Below are positions 15,677 through 16,418 of a DNA stretch of 16,418 nucleotides, in pieces. The stretch comes from Planctomycetaceae bacterium. Lineage in GTDB: Bacteria > Planctomycetota > Planctomycetia > Pirellulales > Pirellulaceae. The notes under the pieces are model-generated. The model ran no database searches. It had not been told where the DNA came from and worked only from the letters and a program-made list of their open reading frames with translations. Location: assembly GCA_003506095.1 (NCBI GenBank), contig DNWZ01000137.1, positions 1 through 16,418 of the forward strand. The letters run 5' to 3'. The position numbers and the translations under genes are program-made. Numbering within the stretch: the stretch's first letter is position 1; each line of letters opens with the position of its first letter.

Positions 15677-16418
15677 CACAAATCTCCACTTTCGCGAGGG
15701 CTCACGATTGGATGGCGATGAATGACTCGACCCCGTCCTTTTTCGATCACTCTGGTGATGACTTTGTTTTCGCTCGCTGCCGCCGTGCCGTCGAATGTTG
15801 CGACCGCCGTCGTCGTCTGGTCGTCTTGGACCAATTCGGCAACAAACCCTAATGTATCGGAGTTGTTGGGATCGTCTGAAAACCGCAGCCGAATGTAGGG
15901 TTCGGGGCGTTTGGCGTTCATGCGCGTGCTCTGGTCGGCGATTGCCTTATCAAAGTAGAACTCCAAAAAAGATTCCCAATTTTCGTCACCGGGCCAACGG
16001 CGTTTCAACGTTAAGGAAATGACTTTGTCGGTTGCCCCTTTTTTCGACTTGCCCTCGGGCACGGGTAATTTCTTTTCAATTAACTCGCGATATCGTTGGT
16101 GTTCCTTGAACAAGGTTTGTGGCGCTACTTTGTTTTCATCATAGCCGATGGTAAACGGCAGCCGTTCAGACAAATCTTCGTCGAAAGTCACTTCGACGCC
16201 GTGGATGGATTTCTCCGCCATTCGCAACAGCACTGCACCGCGGGCTACGGCCCCTTTCAAATTACTGCGGTCAAACACGAATCGGGGATGAACACCACCA
16301 GGATTGACCTCTTGAGGCGGACCGAGAAAAGGGATTTGCAGCGATTGTTCCAGTCGCTGCTGCACCAGCGGATACAGTGCGCCCTGGCCGACCAAGTAGA
16401 CGTGATGCAATAAAGTGA
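15676..16418 (-). CDS. Hsp70/actin-fold ATPase-like protein, C-terminal part (N-terminus beyond right edge)
   Basis: The frame is open to the window edge (it reads TLLHHVYLVGQGALYPLVQQ from the edge), so the TTG at 16410 is not a real start. The stretch HHVYLVGQGALYPLVQQRLE has the pattern of the adenosine-binding motif of the Hsp70/actin superfamily ('D-V-LVGG-SR-P-VQ'), and NLKGAVARGAVLL matches the following 'P-EAVA-GAA' helix. SrfB-type proteins share this fold and are an alternative assignment. About 150 residues follow that start LPFTIGYDEN and are largely beta-stranded (ISLTLKRRWP, YIRLRF, LGFVAELVQD), suggesting an Hsp70-like substrate-binding beta domain. The protein then ends after about 30 basic residues, so the helical lid of DnaK is missing. 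It overlaps the next gene by one base and appears to be part of the same operon. Confidence 0.6.
   Translation of the reverse strand, partial: TLLHHVYLVGQGALYPLVQQRLEQSLQIPFLGPPQEVNPGGVHPRFVFDRSNLKGAVARGAVLLRMAEKSIHGVEVTFDEDLSERLPFTIGYDENKVAPQTLFKEHQRYRELIEKKLPVPEGKSKKGATDKVISLTLKRRWPGDENWESFLEFYFDKAIADQSTRMNAKRPEPYIRLRFSDDPNNSDTLGFVAELVQDDQTTTAVATFDGTAAASENKVITRVIEKGRGRVIHRHPIVSPRESGDL

Larger units (their letters stand above)
2636..16418 (-). other. Eight-gene envelope operon, open at the right edge
   Basis: The eight genes are in one direction with junctions TGATG (15676), 49 bases (12088-12040), 10 bases (11022-11013), ATGA (8868), 10 bases (7593-7584), GTGA (5109) and ATGA (4222). Such overlaps indicate co-transcription and coupled translation. 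No promoter or terminator is evident inside; the promoter must be beyond base 16418. The order runs from a cytoplasmic ATPase through membrane and exported proteins to an ABC pair, which argues for one assembled envelope apparatus. Confidence 0.75.

Noticed and set aside
15676..16410. TTG at 16410 as the start of a complete 244-residue protein
   Set aside because: The frame stays open to the window edge, and the motif at the very beginning belongs to the C-terminal part of an ATPase domain, so the gene is truncated by the window.

Overview
The window looks like chromosomal DNA of a planctomycete, probably Pirellulaceae/Rhodopirellula-like. This is an inference from moderate GC, long envelope proteins of unknown family, a GYF_2-type domain protein and a DUF1257 gene, a combination I associate with that group; no rRNA, tRNA or housekeeping marker is present to prove it. 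Every gene I can support is on the minus strand, so the transcriptional order runs from the right edge to the left. Most plus-strand open frames are shadows of these genes.

Right and centre (16418 down to 2636): one tight cluster of eight genes, very probably an operon that continues beyond the right edge. In transcription order it encodes: the C-terminal part of an Hsp70/actin-fold ATPase-like protein (SrfB-like is an alternative); a 1195-residue protein of unknown family whose last ~40 residues resemble the beta domain of GrpE; a four-helix membrane protein with an acidic tail carrying DPF motifs; a membrane-anchored extracytoplasmic protein with Calx-beta-like repeats and a Rossmann-like C-terminal domain; a bitopic protein with a long coiled coil; an exported protein with a degenerate von Willebrand A (vWA) domain; an ABC ATPase of the LolD/MacB type; and its FtsX/MacB-type permease. 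Five of the seven junctions are 1-4 base stop/start overlaps or about 10-base gaps that also settle the start codons; one more is a similar 10-base gap and the widest gap is 49 bases.

My reading is that this is a multi-component cell-envelope machine: a cytoplasmic Hsp70-like ATPase with a possible exchange-factor-like partner, a membrane platform, large extracytoplasmic adhesion/sensor-like proteins, and a mechanotransmission-type ABC transporter. I recognise no named system that matches all parts. Comparative genomics has described a membrane-remodelling system built from a tubulin-like protein, a vWA protein, a GTPase and OmpA-type proteins, and this cluster may be a relative; no tubulin-like gene is visible here.

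Left part: after a 576-base gap comes a single gene for a GYF_2-domain, two-helix, zinc-ribbon membrane protein (2059-1160), then about 960 bases with no intact gene. That stretch holds a perfect 8-bp hairpin at 1000-1022, a possible frameshifted gene relic at 445-776, and two adjacent inverted repeats just upstream of the DUF1257 (Ycf35-like) gene that runs off the left edge.
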